From contig OY979716.1 of assembly GCA_963855995.1 (NCBI GenBank), forward strand, positions 44,242,480 to 44,306,479: a DNA stretch of 64,000 bases, given 5' to 3'. This stretch comes from Muricea muricata. Its lineage: Eukaryota; Cnidaria; Anthozoa; Malacalcyonacea; Plexauridae. Each line of letters starts with the position of its first letter. The first letter of the stretch is position 1. The position numbers and the translations under genes are program-made. Below the pieces are notes generated by a model. That model did no database searches. It worked only from the letters and a program-made list of their open reading frames with translations, and had not been told where the DNA came from. Below, piece after piece: positions 11,400 to 24,500 of the stretch.

Positions 11400-14300
11400 T
11401 ATAAGAAATCTGATTTGTTTGTCACTACAACATTATTGTGTAGCATTTTTTATGCTCTTTTCAGTGATGTATGCCATATAGTGACACAAGCTCGTTAAAT
11501 ACACATTTCGATAAGCGATTAAGAATTTAAGACCAAACATGACGCAAGAGCTCTCTGACTAAAAAGTCTTTAGGACCACACTTTAGTTTATTTTGCGTAA
11601 GAACAAAATACAGCTTGCTTTCCAAGAGAACACTGTTCCGTAGTATCTTTTATGCTCTTTTCACTGATGTATGTCATAAGGTGGCACAAGCTCATTAGGT
11701 ACTAATTTCGATGGGCAATTAAGACGAAACATGACGGAAGGGCTATATTATTACATAGTCTACAAAGCGCAAGGACCTCAATTTAGGGACATTTTGCGCA
11801 AGAACAAAATACAGCTTGCTTTCCAAGAGAACACTGTTCCGTAGTATTTTTTATGCTCTTTTCACTGATGTATATGAAAAGGTGGCACAAGCTCATTAGT
11901 TACTGATTTCGATGGACAATTAAGACGAAACATGACGCGGAAGAACTATATTATTACATAGTCTACCAAGCGCAAGGACCTCAATATAGGGACATTTTGC
12001 ACAAGAACAAAATATAGCTTGCTTTCCAAGAGAACACTGTTCCGTAGTACTTTTTATGCTCTTTTCACTGATGTATGTCATAAGGTGGCACAAGCTCATT
12101 AGGTACTGATTTCGATGGGCAAATAAGACGAAACATGACGGAAGGGCTATATTATTACATAGTCTACAAAGCGCAAGGACCTCAATTTAGGGACATTTTG
12201 CGCAAGAACAAAATATAGCTTGCTTTCCAACAGAACTCTGTTCTGTAGTAATTTTTATGCTCGTTTTACTGATGTATGTCATAAGGTGGCACAAGCTCAT
12301 TAGCTACTGATTTCGATAGGCAATTAAGACGAAACATGACGGAAGGGTTATACTATTACATAGTCTACAAAGCACAAAGACCTCAATATAGGGACATTTT
12401 GCACAAGAACAAAATATAGCTTGCTTTCCAAGAGAACACTGTTCCGTAGTAATTTTTATGCTCTTTTCACTGATGTATGTCATAAGGTGGCACAAGCTCA
12501 TTAGCTACTGATTTCGATGGGCAATCAACGAAACATGACGGAAGGGCTATATTATTACATAGTCTACCAAGCGCAAGGACCTCAATTTAGGGACATTTTG
12601 CGCAAGAACAAAATATAGCTTCCTTTCCAAGAGAACACTGTTCCGTAGTAATTTTTATGCTCTTTTCACTGATTTATGTCATAAGGTGGCACAAGCTCAT
12701 TAGCTACTGATTTCGATAGGCAATTAAGACGAAACAGGACGGAAGGGCTATATTATTACATGGTATACAAAGCGCAAGAACCTCAATTTAGGGACATTTT
12801 GCGCAAGAACAAAATATAGCTAGCTTTCCAAGAGAACACTGTTCCGTAGTAATTTTTATGCTCTTTTCACTGATGTATACCAAAAGGTGGCACAAGCTCA
12901 TTAGGTACTGATTTCGATGGGCAATTAGGACGAAACATGACGCGGAAGGGCTATATTATTACATAGTCTACAAAGCGCAAGGACCTCAATTTAGGGACAT
13001 TTTGCGCAAGAACAAAATACAGCTTGCTTTCCAAGAGAACACTGTTCCGTAGTAATTTTTATGCTCTTTTCACTGATGTATGTCATCAGGTGGCACAAGC
13101 TCATTAGCTACTGATTTCGATGGGCAATCAACGAAACATGACGGAAGGGCTATATTATTACATAGTCTACAAAGCGCAAGGACCTCAATTTAGGGACATT
13201 TTGCGCAAGAACAAAATATAGCTTCCTTTCCAAGAGAACACTGTTCCGTAGTACTTTTTATGCTCTTTTCACTGATTTATGTCATAACGTGGCACAAGCT
13301 CATTAGGTGTTGATTTCGATGTGCAATTAAGACGAAACATGACGCGGAAGGGCTATATTATTACATAGTCTACAAAGCGCAAGGACCTCAATTTAGGGAC
13401 ATTTTGCGCAAGAACTAAATACAGCTTGCTTTCCAAGAGAACACTGTTCCGTAGTAATTTTTATGCTCTTTTCACTGATGTATGTCATCAGGTGGCACAA
13501 GCTCATTAGGTACTGATTTCGATGGGCAATTAGGACGAAACATGACGCGGAAGGGCTATATATATTATTACATAGTCTACAAAGCGCAAGGACCTCAATT
13601 TAGGGACATTTTGCGGAAGAACAAAATACAGCTTGCTTTCCAAGAGAACACTGTTCCGTAGTAATTTTTATGCTCTTTTCACTGATGTATGTCATAAGGT
13701 GGCACAAGCTCATTAGGTACTGATTTTGATGGGCAATTAAGACGAAACATGACGGAAGGGCTATATCATTACATAGTCTACCACGCGCAAGGACGTCAAT
13801 TTAGGGACATTTTGCGCAAGAACAAAATACAGCTTGCTTTCCAAGAGAACAGTGTTCCGTAGTAATTTTTATGCTCTTTTCACTGATGTATGTCATCAGG
13901 TGGCACAAGCTCATTAGGTACTGATTTCGATGGGCAATTAAGACGAAACATGACGGAAGGGCTATATTATTACATAGTGTACAAAGCGCAAGGACCTCAA
14001 TTTGGGGACATTTTGTGCAAGAACAAAATATAGCTTGCTTTCCAACAGAACACTGGTCCGTAGTAATTTTTATGCTCTTTTCACTGATGTATGTCATAAT
14101 GTGGCACAAGCTCATTAGCTACTGATTTCGATGGGCAATTAAGACGAAACATGACGGAAGGGCTATATTATTACATAGTGTACAAAGCGCAAGGACCTCA
14201 ATTTAGGGACATTTTGCGCAAGAACAAAATATAGCTTCCTTTCCAACAGAACACTGTTCCGTAGTATTTTTTATGCTCTTTTCACTGATGTATATGAAAA

Positions 14301-16340
14301 GGTGGCACAAGCTCATTAGTTACTGATTTCGATGGACAATTAAGACGAAACATGACGCGGAAGAACTATATTATTACATAGTCTACCAAGCGCAAGGACC
14401 TCAATATAGGGACATTTTGCACAAGAACAAAATATAGCTTGCTTTCCAAGAGAACACTGTTCCGTAGTACTTTTTATGCTCTTTTCACTGATGTATGTCA
14501 TAAGGTGGCACAAGCTCATTAGGTACTGATTTCGATGGGCAAATAAGACGAAACATGACGGAAGGGCTATATTATTACATAGTCTACAAAGCGCAAGGAC
14601 CTCAATTTAGGGACATTTTGCGCAAGAACAAAATATAGCTTGCTTTCCAACAGAACTCTGTTCTGTAGTAATTTTTATGCTCGTTTTACTGATGTATGTC
14701 ATAAGGTGGCACAAGCTCATTAGCTACTGATTTCGATAGGCAATTAAGACGAAACATGACGGAAGGGTTATACTATTACATAGTCTACAAAGCACAAGGA
14801 CCTCAATATAGGGACATTTTGCACAAGAACAAAATATAGCTTGCTTTCCAAGAGAACACTGTTCCGTAGTAATTTTTATGCTCTTTTCACTGATGTATGT
14901 CATAAGGTGGCACAAGCTCATTAGCTACTGATTTCGATGGGCAATTAAGACGAAACATGACGGAAAGGCTATATTATTACATAGTGTACAAAGCGCAAGG
15001 ACCTCAATTTAGGGACATTTTGCGCAAGAACAAAATATAGCTTCCTTTCCAACAGAACACTGTTCCGTAGTATTTTTTATGCTCTTTTCACTGATGTATA
15101 TGAAAAGGTGGCACAAGCTCATTAGTTACTGATTTCGATGGACAATTAAGACGAAACATGACGCGGAAGAACTATATTATTACATAGTCTACCAAGCGCA
15201 AGGACCTCAATATAGGGACATTTTGCACAAGAACAAAATATAGCTTGCTTTCCAAGAGAACACTGTTCCGTAGTACTTTTTATGCTCTTTTCACAGATGT
15301 ATGTCATAAGGTGGCACAAGCTCATTAGGTACTGATTTCGATGGGCAAATAAGACGAAACATGACGGAAGGGCTATATTATTACATAGTCTACAAAGCGC
15401 AAGGACCTCAATTTAGGGACATTTTGCGCAAGAACAAAATATAGCTTGCTTTCCAACAGAACTCTGTTCTGTAGTAATTTTTATGCTCGTTTTACTGATG
15501 TATGTCATAAGGTGGCACAAGCTCATTAGCTACTGATTTCGATAGGCAATTAAGACGAAACATGACGGAAGGGTTATACTATTACATAGTCTACAAAGCA
15601 CAAGGACCTCAATATAGGGACATTTTGCACAAGAACAAAATATAGCTTGCTTTCCAAGAGAACACTGTTCCGTAGTAATTTTTATGCTCTTTTCACTGAT
15701 GTATGTCATAACGTGACACAAGCTCATTAGGTACTGATTTCGATGGGCAATTAAGATGAAACATGACGCGGAAGGGCTATATTATTACATAGTCTACAAA
15801 GCGCAAGGACCTCAATTTAGGGACATTTTGCGCAAGAACAAAATATAGCTTGCTTTCCAAGAGAACACTTTTCTGTATTATCTTTTATGTACTTTTCATT
15901 GATTTATGCTACAAGGTGGCACAAGCTCACTAAGTACAGGTTTTGATGAGTAGTTAAGACCATGCATGACCTAATTAAGGGCTATGTGATTACAAAGTCC
16001 AGAAAGCGCAAAGACCTCACTTTAGGCACATTTTGCGCGAGAATAAAATCTTAGTTTGTTTCCAAAGACAACACTATTGTGTGGTATTTTATGCTCTTTT
16101 CACTGAATGATGGCATATAGTGGCACAATCTCATTAAGTACATGTTCCGATGGGCAAATAGGACGAAATACGACGCAAAGGTTGTTTGTTTTCAAAGCAC
16201 AATGACTAACTTCAAGCAAATTGTACACACACGAACGAAAACCGGTTGGTTTTTTAAGACAAACGGTTTTGCTTTTATATATACAATACAGTGGCACAAG
16301 TTCCTTAATTAAGTAAACGTTTTTGATATGCAATTAAGAC
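11400..16340 (-). repeat. 201-bp tandem array, left arm, about 24 copies
   Basis: The marker GTGGCACAAGCTCATTA recurs about every 201 bp (for example near 11683, 11884, 12085, 14504 and 14707). Copies run inverted relative to the right array. Most are 95% or more alike by eye; the outermost and innermost copies are worn. A block of four monomers (806 bp) is tandemly duplicated, so that 14281 corresponds to 15087, and a third related block begins 2,420 bp earlier at 11861. There is no credible coding sequence: recurring frames of about 65 codons arise because 201 is a multiple of three. Confidence 0.93.
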
Positions 16341-17263
16341 GACAAATGACGTAAGTGCTAAATACAATTACAAAGTCTACATAGCGCAAGGACCTACATC
16401 TGGTTTGCTTCTCAAAACAAACCTATTGTATAGTATTTTTTGAAACCTATTGAAAATTTGTTTGGCTAACAGGTGTACGCGAATTGTGGCTCAAGGTCTT
16501 AACGTGCCGACTTCAGTGAGCAATTAAGACGTAATTTGCCGTAGAGTAGTTATATGATAACAATTAAGCGCAAGCACTTTTGTTCGCCAATTTTTTTGAC
16601 AAAAAAAACTGATTTATATTAATTAACTACCAGAATGTTGTGGGGAATATTTTTATTGCTGTTTTCACTGATGGCCATAGGCCACTATATGGCGACGCAA
16701 ACTCTTAATTTGCAAATTTTAATAAGGATTTAAGACGGCGGAAATTTGTGCTTGTGCCTGTCATTACGCACGACAAACATCTGTCTTCACGATACATTAG
16801 CGTATGTGGCACTTATACTTAAGATGTCAGACTCAATTTGAATGTCATTAGTAATTACATCAAAGACAATTGTGGGGTGATAAGTTCTATTTACAGCATG
16901 AGCGGTCGTGTTGTATCAGCATATACAAACTCGAGCCGAAGGCGAGAGTTGTATATCTGATACAATACGGACGCGAATTTTGTAAATAGCTTGTGAAACT
17001 CTCCAATTTTATAGATCAATTTGCGAAGTAATTTTGAAAATACATCTCATATAAGACAAGAAAATCAAAGTTAAAGTTTATAAAAATCAACAGAATTCTA
17101 TATCAGGTTACACAGACTCCTTCACGCTCATGATTTCTTTTGTGTTTTCTTTATAAATTATTAATGAGTTTCACAACAGGAGATAGAAAGCCGCTTAATC
17201 CTACTAAATTTTTGTACAATGCTGTGTGAATCTCCATTACAAATCTTTTCAATAACAGTAAAT
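16340..17263. other. Inner edge of the left arm, no gene; one large hairpin
   Basis: From 16340 to about 16750 worn traces of the 201-bp monomer remain (GTGGCTCAAGGTCTT, GGCGACGCAAACTC). At 16887-16989 there is a long imperfect palindrome with about 45-50 bp in each arm: TTGTATCAGCATATACAA on the left pairs with TTGTATATCTGATACAA on the right, around a short loop. This may be a nested small foldback element or a structured RNA. Nothing else is recognisable before the 3' end of the CCHC gene. Confidence 0.7.
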
Positions 17264-18213
17264 TTATTTTAAAAAGAATACATATTTTTTCCACCCTCCC
17301 CTAGTATCCCTCCGTCCCCTAAAACCTCTCCCTCCCCTATAACCTTCCCTTCCTGCCCTTGTCCCTCCTCTTGTTTCCCCCCGTCCTCTTGTTTCTCCCC
17401 ATCCTCTTGTTTCTCTCCTTCCTCTTGCTTCTCCCCGTCCTCTTCCTTCTCCCCGTCCTCTTCCTTCTCCCCGCCCTCTTCCTTTTCGTTTTTCTTTCCT
17501 CTGTTCTTCGGGGCACAACCTTTGGGGGTGCCCCCGCTGGTTACAGTTCCAGCACAGGATATCTAGTGCAGAGAGAATTTTTTTATTTATATTTATCAAA
17601 GTTAGCTCTTTGTAGTTACCAAAACTAGTTCTAATATGTGGTATACTTATAGTGGTACCTTTGTTAACTGTACGGGCTGGAACTTCTTGTTCAGGTGGAA
17701 CGATTTGGTTGCCTATTGTATAATAGTCATAACGTGTTAGAGGGTGTTACTTTATGCTCAAATTGAAGGAACATTCATATAGACAACACATTGCCATTAG
17801 TAATTTTAAAAAGCTTTTGATTAACAAACTGGTTTCTAAATTATATCACATAAATTGGGTTACTGTGGTATAAGGAATCACGTAAAATAGAATAATAAAT
17901 GTATTATGTACCTTGTTGTAGGTCCTTTACTCTTTTTTCAAGCTCTAAAAGATACCACATTTACTTTAGTATACCAAGTAAGCCATGTTAATAGGTGTCA
18001 CGTTATGTACATTTTAACAGAAGAATAATATCTGCAATTCACCTTCCAATTTTGCACGGATATCAATCTCTTGACCTAGTCCTTCGTGAGCCTCTGTGTC
18101 CGATTCATCCACTGAAAAAAATTGTGACCGTTTTTGTCGTTAAGATTGTTTAACGTTGAATACATGTATTTAAAAGTATCCACTTGACACTTACTATTCT
18201 CCGGTCGCTGCAT
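17264..18213 (-). CDS. CCHC zinc-knuckle, RG-rich protein of the giant element (five exons)
   Basis: The exons are 18195-18213 (ATG at 18211-18213), 18043-18111, 17912-17944, 17659-17712 and 17264-17562. Each join uses GT/AG and leaves one base over, so the frame holds throughout and gives 157 residues. An open frame continues 21 codons above this ATG without another ATG, so a further upstream exon is possible. In order the product has an acidic stretch (MDESDTEAHEGLGQEID), a short coiled coil (AKLEELEKRVKDLQQ), a Pro-rich linker, one CCHC knuckle (CWNCNQRGHPQRLC, spacing 2-4-4), a basic patch, and an Arg/Gly/Glu repeat tail of about 60 residues. CCHC plus RG repeats is typical of nucleic-acid binding, as in Gag-like or RNA-chaperone proteins; I infer that it helps transposition or packaging. 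AATAAA overlaps the stop codon. It is divergent from the transposase gene. Confidence 0.72.
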
Positions 18214-18535
18214 TTTCAACCTTCGTGTTAAAAAATGTTGTAGTTTAGGCAGCGTACAATCTTCTAAAATGTGCAATGATTGAATTCTCGATTTTATCTG
18301 CCCAGGGTGCCAGTTTCAATTTGGCATATAAAGACGTCATGCACGTCAGCGCTGATACGTAAATAGTCAATCAGGAGGATTATATATACTAGACGACAGA
18401 TTGCGTAAATAACTTGAAATAACAATTTTGCTATTTTACGTTGTGCGCATCCAGCTTGTGAATACAACATAGTTCTGGTTATCTGTAACTTCTTTTTCTT
18501 TCTTGCACATACAAAAGCTTCAATAAGCCGGAAAA
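18214..18535. promoter_or_regulatory. Shared promoter region between two divergent genes
   Basis: The 322 bp between the two start codons hold CATATAAAG near 18325 and TTATATATAC near 18381, which could serve as TATA-like boxes in either direction. They also hold two ACGTCA-type sites (GACGTCATGCACGTCA) and the palindrome CAGCGCTG. A bidirectional role is inferred from the gene layout; no start site is proven. Confidence 0.45.
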
Positions 18536-21500
18536 ATGGTAAGTGAACAAACTACAGTATGTTTATTTATATATAAACTGTTCACAATCGCTTTACACTT
18601 GTTTACTTGAGTCTAATAATATAAATGTGTTTATGCAGGTATTTAGAAAGAAAAGGGCCGTAATTGATTTTGAGAATGTCATTAGTGCTATGCTACACTG
18701 TGAAGAACAACTAGACGAAGGTTGGAGAAAAGCTGACGGGTATTGGGGAAATGTACTAGAAAAAAGCGGGCATGCTAATTCAAAACCAAAACGAAAGCTT
18801 CTCTATATGTACTGGAAACGAAATATTGACAACTTTCGAGACAAGTATTTAGAAAAGAAAGAATCAATGTGCGTTTTTAAGAGTGAGGTGCGTAAATTTT
18901 TCTATATTCGTACGTTTTAGTATATCATTTTACAAGTCTTTCTGATTTATTATCTTTTTGATGGTTATTTTAAAAATTTAAATTCTCTCTCGTCCGTGAT
19001 AGTCGTGATTTATTATAGCACATCGTTTGTGAGACCTCTTTACAATACAGTAGTGCGTGTGATAGTCTGATAGACTAAGAGGGTTGTGGAATGTACTCCT
19101 ACAAGCGCACGCATTGCGTTTATTATAAACACCCCAGTCCATTTAACCAGATTTAAATTTCAGCCATTTAGCTATCTCTAAATACCCGCAGTTTTCATTT
19201 GACGTGCAAATGCTTTTAAAATTCCTGTTATATCTGCTAAGAACGGAATTTCAATAATGGAAATTAATGTCCACAGTCCTAATAATGCGATTAAAAATGG
19301 GTGTGTCATTTTTTATTTGTCATCTATATTTATACGGCTATATACGCCTTAGTAGCGCATTAACGCTTTTAAGCACATAAAGATTGCAAAAGAATACAGG
19401 GGGCATTGTGAGATAAATTGTGTCAAACGTGAGGGACATCCAAGTTTGCTAATGGGTCCAAATTTAACGCCTTGATGAAAGGTCTTGTGCCTATTGGCTG
19501 GTGATCGACTGTTTACAACAAGAGATTGAGAAAGCTCGAAAAAACTTTTTTGCGATTTTTTTGAACTCAAAGTTTTTTTTTATGGGGCGAAAATGTTGAA
19601 GAATATTGCGGAATTGCCTTGAAAAAAAAGGGTAGCATTAACGAGCGATTACATATGTTTGCAAAAATTGAAAAAGATTACCCTTTTGTATTAATTTGCT
19701 CTTATGTCGAGAAGACGGAAAAGGGTACCCTTTTTATCAATTTTGCTGTCACTCAGAAGGATTGACAATGGTGATTGGAATAAACACCGCGCAAAATTAA
19801 GATCGAGAAAGGTGTTGAAAAATTGACAGATAGACATTCATTAGAGATTATATAGGATTATATATCAACCAAAATTGAACTTTTCATAGCATAATAATAA
19901 AGTAGGGTAATGCATTAGGCAAGATAAGTGCGGGCGTGTAGAATAATAGAATCTGAGAGTATTGCGATAGTGAGGAGTGATTACTATAGCGAATAAAACC
20001 ATAAAAAACCAAGTCTTAGTGTGAACCTTCCCGATAAGGGCACCCCTTGCTAAACCAAGTAAGTAAAGTGACGTTAAAAAACAACTGGATATATTCAAAC
20101 TAATTGTCTGCGGTCACTAGCTAAAGCGCGCATGACTGAGCCTGGTTTCTGTTTCGCCAAAAAATAGCCAAAGGAAATTGTATCCGAATCCCTGAAATTG
20201 CTGAGTATTTTACAACATCATGGCGGCGTACTTAGCGCAAAATTCAAAAGTTGTGTACTCTTGACGGCAGATACATGTATGTAGGCAAAGTTTTACAAGA
20301 AACTGTATTACCGAAGTTAGACGAGTTTTTTGGGAGGTTAGAAGCAATTAGCACCAGTCAGAATGTTCTGTCAAACCTCCACTGAAGAATGCAGAATATG
20401 AGATTTTGGGTTCAAGCACATTTTTTGGAGAATGCAAGATGCGAGATGTAGAGTTTAGACACGATTTTAAACGACTGTTACGCAGGCTAAATGACGCCTT
20501 TGACCAGCACTTGACGTCATATCAAACCTACGGATTATTTGTAAATCCCTGTCTGTGATTCGCTATTAATTTTGTGTGCCACGTCTGAAATTGAATTTAA
20601 CACCAACCAAACAATTATGTTTTGCATTAGTGCGCGTAACAATAAACTATACGCAGATGAAGTGACGCTTACTTGATTTCTTGATGTGCTATAGGTTTGC
20701 ACATTTGCGGTGGAGACCTCAAACGTATTTGAAAATTTGAGAGACGAAGTTACGGTATGTTGACGGGAATGCTGTTATTTACCCACCCCATCAGCCACCA
20801 CGCCATTTGATCTAACTTTCTGATCTAACTTTAAAGAGACTCTTATATGTGGTGAATGATTTTAATTGATGGAAACTTAATATCAAAATTTATTCGTCCA
20901 GGATAAAAATGTCAGAATTTCAAAAACATCACAATTAGGATACCTAAATATTTATTGTATTATCTAGTAATGTTTTGTATTATCTAGTAATGTTTTCTCT
21001 GCCTTCTAAAAACATGTAAAGGACCTGGAATTGTGACAACGGATTTTAAAAATTCTGTAAAAGCCATTTTACTGAAAAATAAATTGAAACATTCAATGGC
21101 ATAAGCCATTTAAGTCGACCAAACTTAAATTCGACTGTCTATTTCTCAAGTTGTCATGTTCTGCCACACGTGCATTAACCGCGTCTATTTTTTCAGTCGG
21201 GTTAAAAAATAAATTAATTTCCAAAAAAATACCAATACATGCAATCAAAAGAGATTTTAATTAAAACATTATTGTGTAAGCGTATATTTCTTGAATCTCC
21301 ACAATCCGTTTCCATAAATCTGTTAACATATATAACGAGGCCGGGTTGTCTACGAGCAGATATTCGACAAGGGCAAACCCCTTAGTGTGTTTCGTTAATG
21401 AATGTGCTTGTTGTTATACGCGGTTTTTATTATTAATTTAATGTAATACTACATTAAATCACGATAGTCACTGCGTACGTGCGTTATCATTACGGTGAGC

Positions 21501-24500
21501 GTATAATGTTTTTTTTTGTTTTGAAAATAGGAAGGCGTAGCAGGATACGAAATTTTACCTGGGGGAACAATATGGTCCAATACGGTAGGCTATACAACAA
21601 ATATGATTTAAAGAATATAATGGCATAACCTTTTTATTACGTTTTAAATCACTATCAAGATGTAACTTTTTGGGGGAATTAACAAGTACATTATACTAGC
21701 TATATCGCAGTGGCGGGAAATCGCTTTTTTTTGAAAGGGAACGAGGGCCGGGAATAAATCTCAAATTTTTCGACAAGTCGCTTTCATGCTCAGAAATGAC
21801 GACTTTTGACCTTTTCTGCTAAAGTGAGGGATTGTCACTCCCATTTTCCGCCACTGATGTCTTTAAAATCTAGTCTGTGTATAATACATAATGTTATCGA
21901 ACCAACTCCATTTTTAACCGATCGCTGCAGGGAATTGGTTCGACCGTAACATCTGAATCATGGACCAAACGTGATCGTATGGGATATAGTCAAGAAGCTC
22001 AAACGTTTAAAGACATTCATGAAGATTCTTTGTCGTCGGACAGTATGTCTGAGGAGTTTCCCCTTTTAGTTGCATCGTTGCCAAGCAGAACAGAAATACA
22101 TTCCGAAGAGATACATACATCTTGTGAAGAGGACACAGTGCAAAGACAGGACGATGAATATCAGCCTCATTCCAAGAGGTCAAGAAGAGTAAGGCGTGCA
22201 CCAAAAAAGTTCACACCAAACAGCAGCAAGAACAAAGTGTATTGCTATTGTCAAAAAGAGGACTCTGGTTGGTACCTTAGCTGTGACTTTGCCTATCCGG
22301 GATGCTTGCAATACTATCATGCAAAATGTGTCGGGTTGGAAAAACTTACTGAAAGAGAAAGTGCTCAAAAATACAGCAACTGTGCAGATGGTACTTCATA
22401 TGCTTGTCCTACATGTTTCAAGATTATTGAAATACGTAACGTACAAAAAGACGAAGGTCATATGGAACCATTAGCCCCCCATTTAAATAGTGAGTGCAAA
22501 GAAAGGATGGCAAGCGCAGTAAAAGGAGAAGATCATGATATAAAGACATGTAATCTAGACGGAAGCTATATTAGGCAAAGCGAAGTTAAAACAGACGACG
22601 AAGGTAATCCTGAGAAAACGTCTCAAGAATATGGCAGTAACAAAGATTCTCCCCTGATCTTTAATTACAATAACGAAATTTTTCATACGCCGGCACAAGA
22701 ACTTCGATCGGAAGAAGTGATACAGGAAATGGAAAATGCGGATTATAGTGATTCTGATAATGGTGTAATAAAGGTGGATGAGACTACATATGAAGAAACA
22801 CGTGATTCAGCATTGTCTGACACAAACATGTCGGTAACTGTGAAAGATGAGAATAATGAGAGCGTTTCAATACTTGAAAATACACATTTGGATGACTTGA
22901 TATATTCTAATAGTGAATCTGTACGCAATGATGAAACAAATACGGCCACAGCCAAGCAAGAAAGGTCCAATAAAATCTCAGAAAATGAAACTTGTGGTTC
23001 GGCATTGCCTGACGAGCACTTGACAACAAATGAAAAAGAGGAGATTAATGAGTGCGTTTCGTTTCTTCAAAATATAGACTCAGACGACTGGACAATTTCT
23101 GACTGTGAATATGTACATAATGAAGAAACTGATACAGCCACTGCCAAGCAACAAGGATCCAAAAGCCTACCAGTATCTGAAGAAACCTTGAAGACTTTAA
23201 TGGATTGTCCTAAATTGACTACGAATACATTTTTCATGGCTCATATTCCAAATAAGACATCATTCCGATTAACCTACGATGAGTGGAAACAAATTGAGCC
23301 AACATCTGATAAACCAGACCGACTACAACCATGCTGGACATCTGTTTTGGCCCACCGTTTAAGCGAGTCCAACGACTATTGCACCTTCAAATTTAAAAGA
23401 CATTTTATTCAGCGCCAAAATTCTAGGAAACGTCATTGCGATATTTTCAAATCGTCAGGCAATTGTGTTTTCACGAATTGTACGTGTTCCTTTAAACTCA
23501 GTATGAATAGAACACAGTTTACCGAAAAAGAAATTTCGGTTAATTATACAGGTCAGGTAAAGCACGCCACGGGAGAGAGACAGTCTCGTTTCATTCAAAA
23601 CTCAGAAAGGGCGACTTTAGCTGCAAAATTCAAGGAAACAAGGTGCAAACCATCCAAGGTTTACCAGGAACGGAAAGATCATCTAACAAGTGATGCCAAA
23701 GCCTCTGGAAATAGGACTGGTTGCGGTGTACAACCAACAACGATAAGAAAAATTGCAAGCGAAAGTCGCCAAAATGAATATATTTCTAAGGACTTGGTAG
23801 AGTCTTTGCTAGCGATTCGACAACTGTTTATTGAAAAAGAAAATTCCCGTAATAAGCCACCGTCAAAGATTCAGGGATTCATTCATACAATTAGTGTTCA
23901 TCCCTTAACTGTATGCATGTGGAGTGAAGGGCAAGTAAGACTTTGGCATGATAGAGTATTACATGATGTGGCATATTTAGACGCAACTGGGACGATTGTT
24001 GGAAACTACAATGGAAAAAGGTCGTTGTATTATGCTCTTGCCGTACGTCATCCAACGATTGGTAATCCGCCAATCCCAGTAGCGGAAATGATAACAAATG
24101 ACCACAGTGCAATGAATATACGAGCATTCTTGGAAAAATTTAAAAGAGATGACGGAAAAGTCTTTGGAAAGGATGTAATACCTCGCCAAGTAACGACTGA
24201 TTATTCAAAAGCGATAATATTAGCAATTCTTCGAGAATTTAACAACGAGTCACTACTGTTGTTTTTCAATAGGGCTCATCGCTTGTTGCGCAGAGAAGGA
24301 ACGGAAGAAGACCTCAAACTAACGACACCACACGTAGGATGCAGTCATTTCATGCACATTGTCCATAAGAATTTGAGTGCGATAAGACGCCTTAAGAAAA
24401 GTACTTCCAGCAATAATTCTAACCATGGTGACGTCTGGTATCGCTTCAACATGTATTGCATGTCTCTTCTTGTAAATGCTTCGACGTTAGAAGAATTTAA

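Larger units (their letters stand above)
9978..16600. repeat. Left inverted-repeat arm of the giant element
   Basis: The outer part (9978 to about 11560) matches 49920-51530 inverted with only scattered differences, for example around 10125-10140 and one base near 11170. The middle is the 201-bp array. The inner part (about 15880-16600) has diverged monomers, recognisable by GTGGCACAAGCTC and by the AGTATTTTTTATGCTCTTTTC block. The inner edge is diffuse. A 76-codon frame (10992-11222, minus) recurs intact in the right arm, but I do not call it as a gene. Confidence 0.9.

Noticed and set aside
11400..16340. CRISPR array
   Set aside because: The units are about 201 bp and alike over their full length, with no unique spacers, in a eukaryotic intron-containing setting.
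17359..17628. Leu/Phe-rich 89-codon plus-strand ORF
   Set aside because: It is the antisense shadow of the RG-repeat exon of the CCHC gene.
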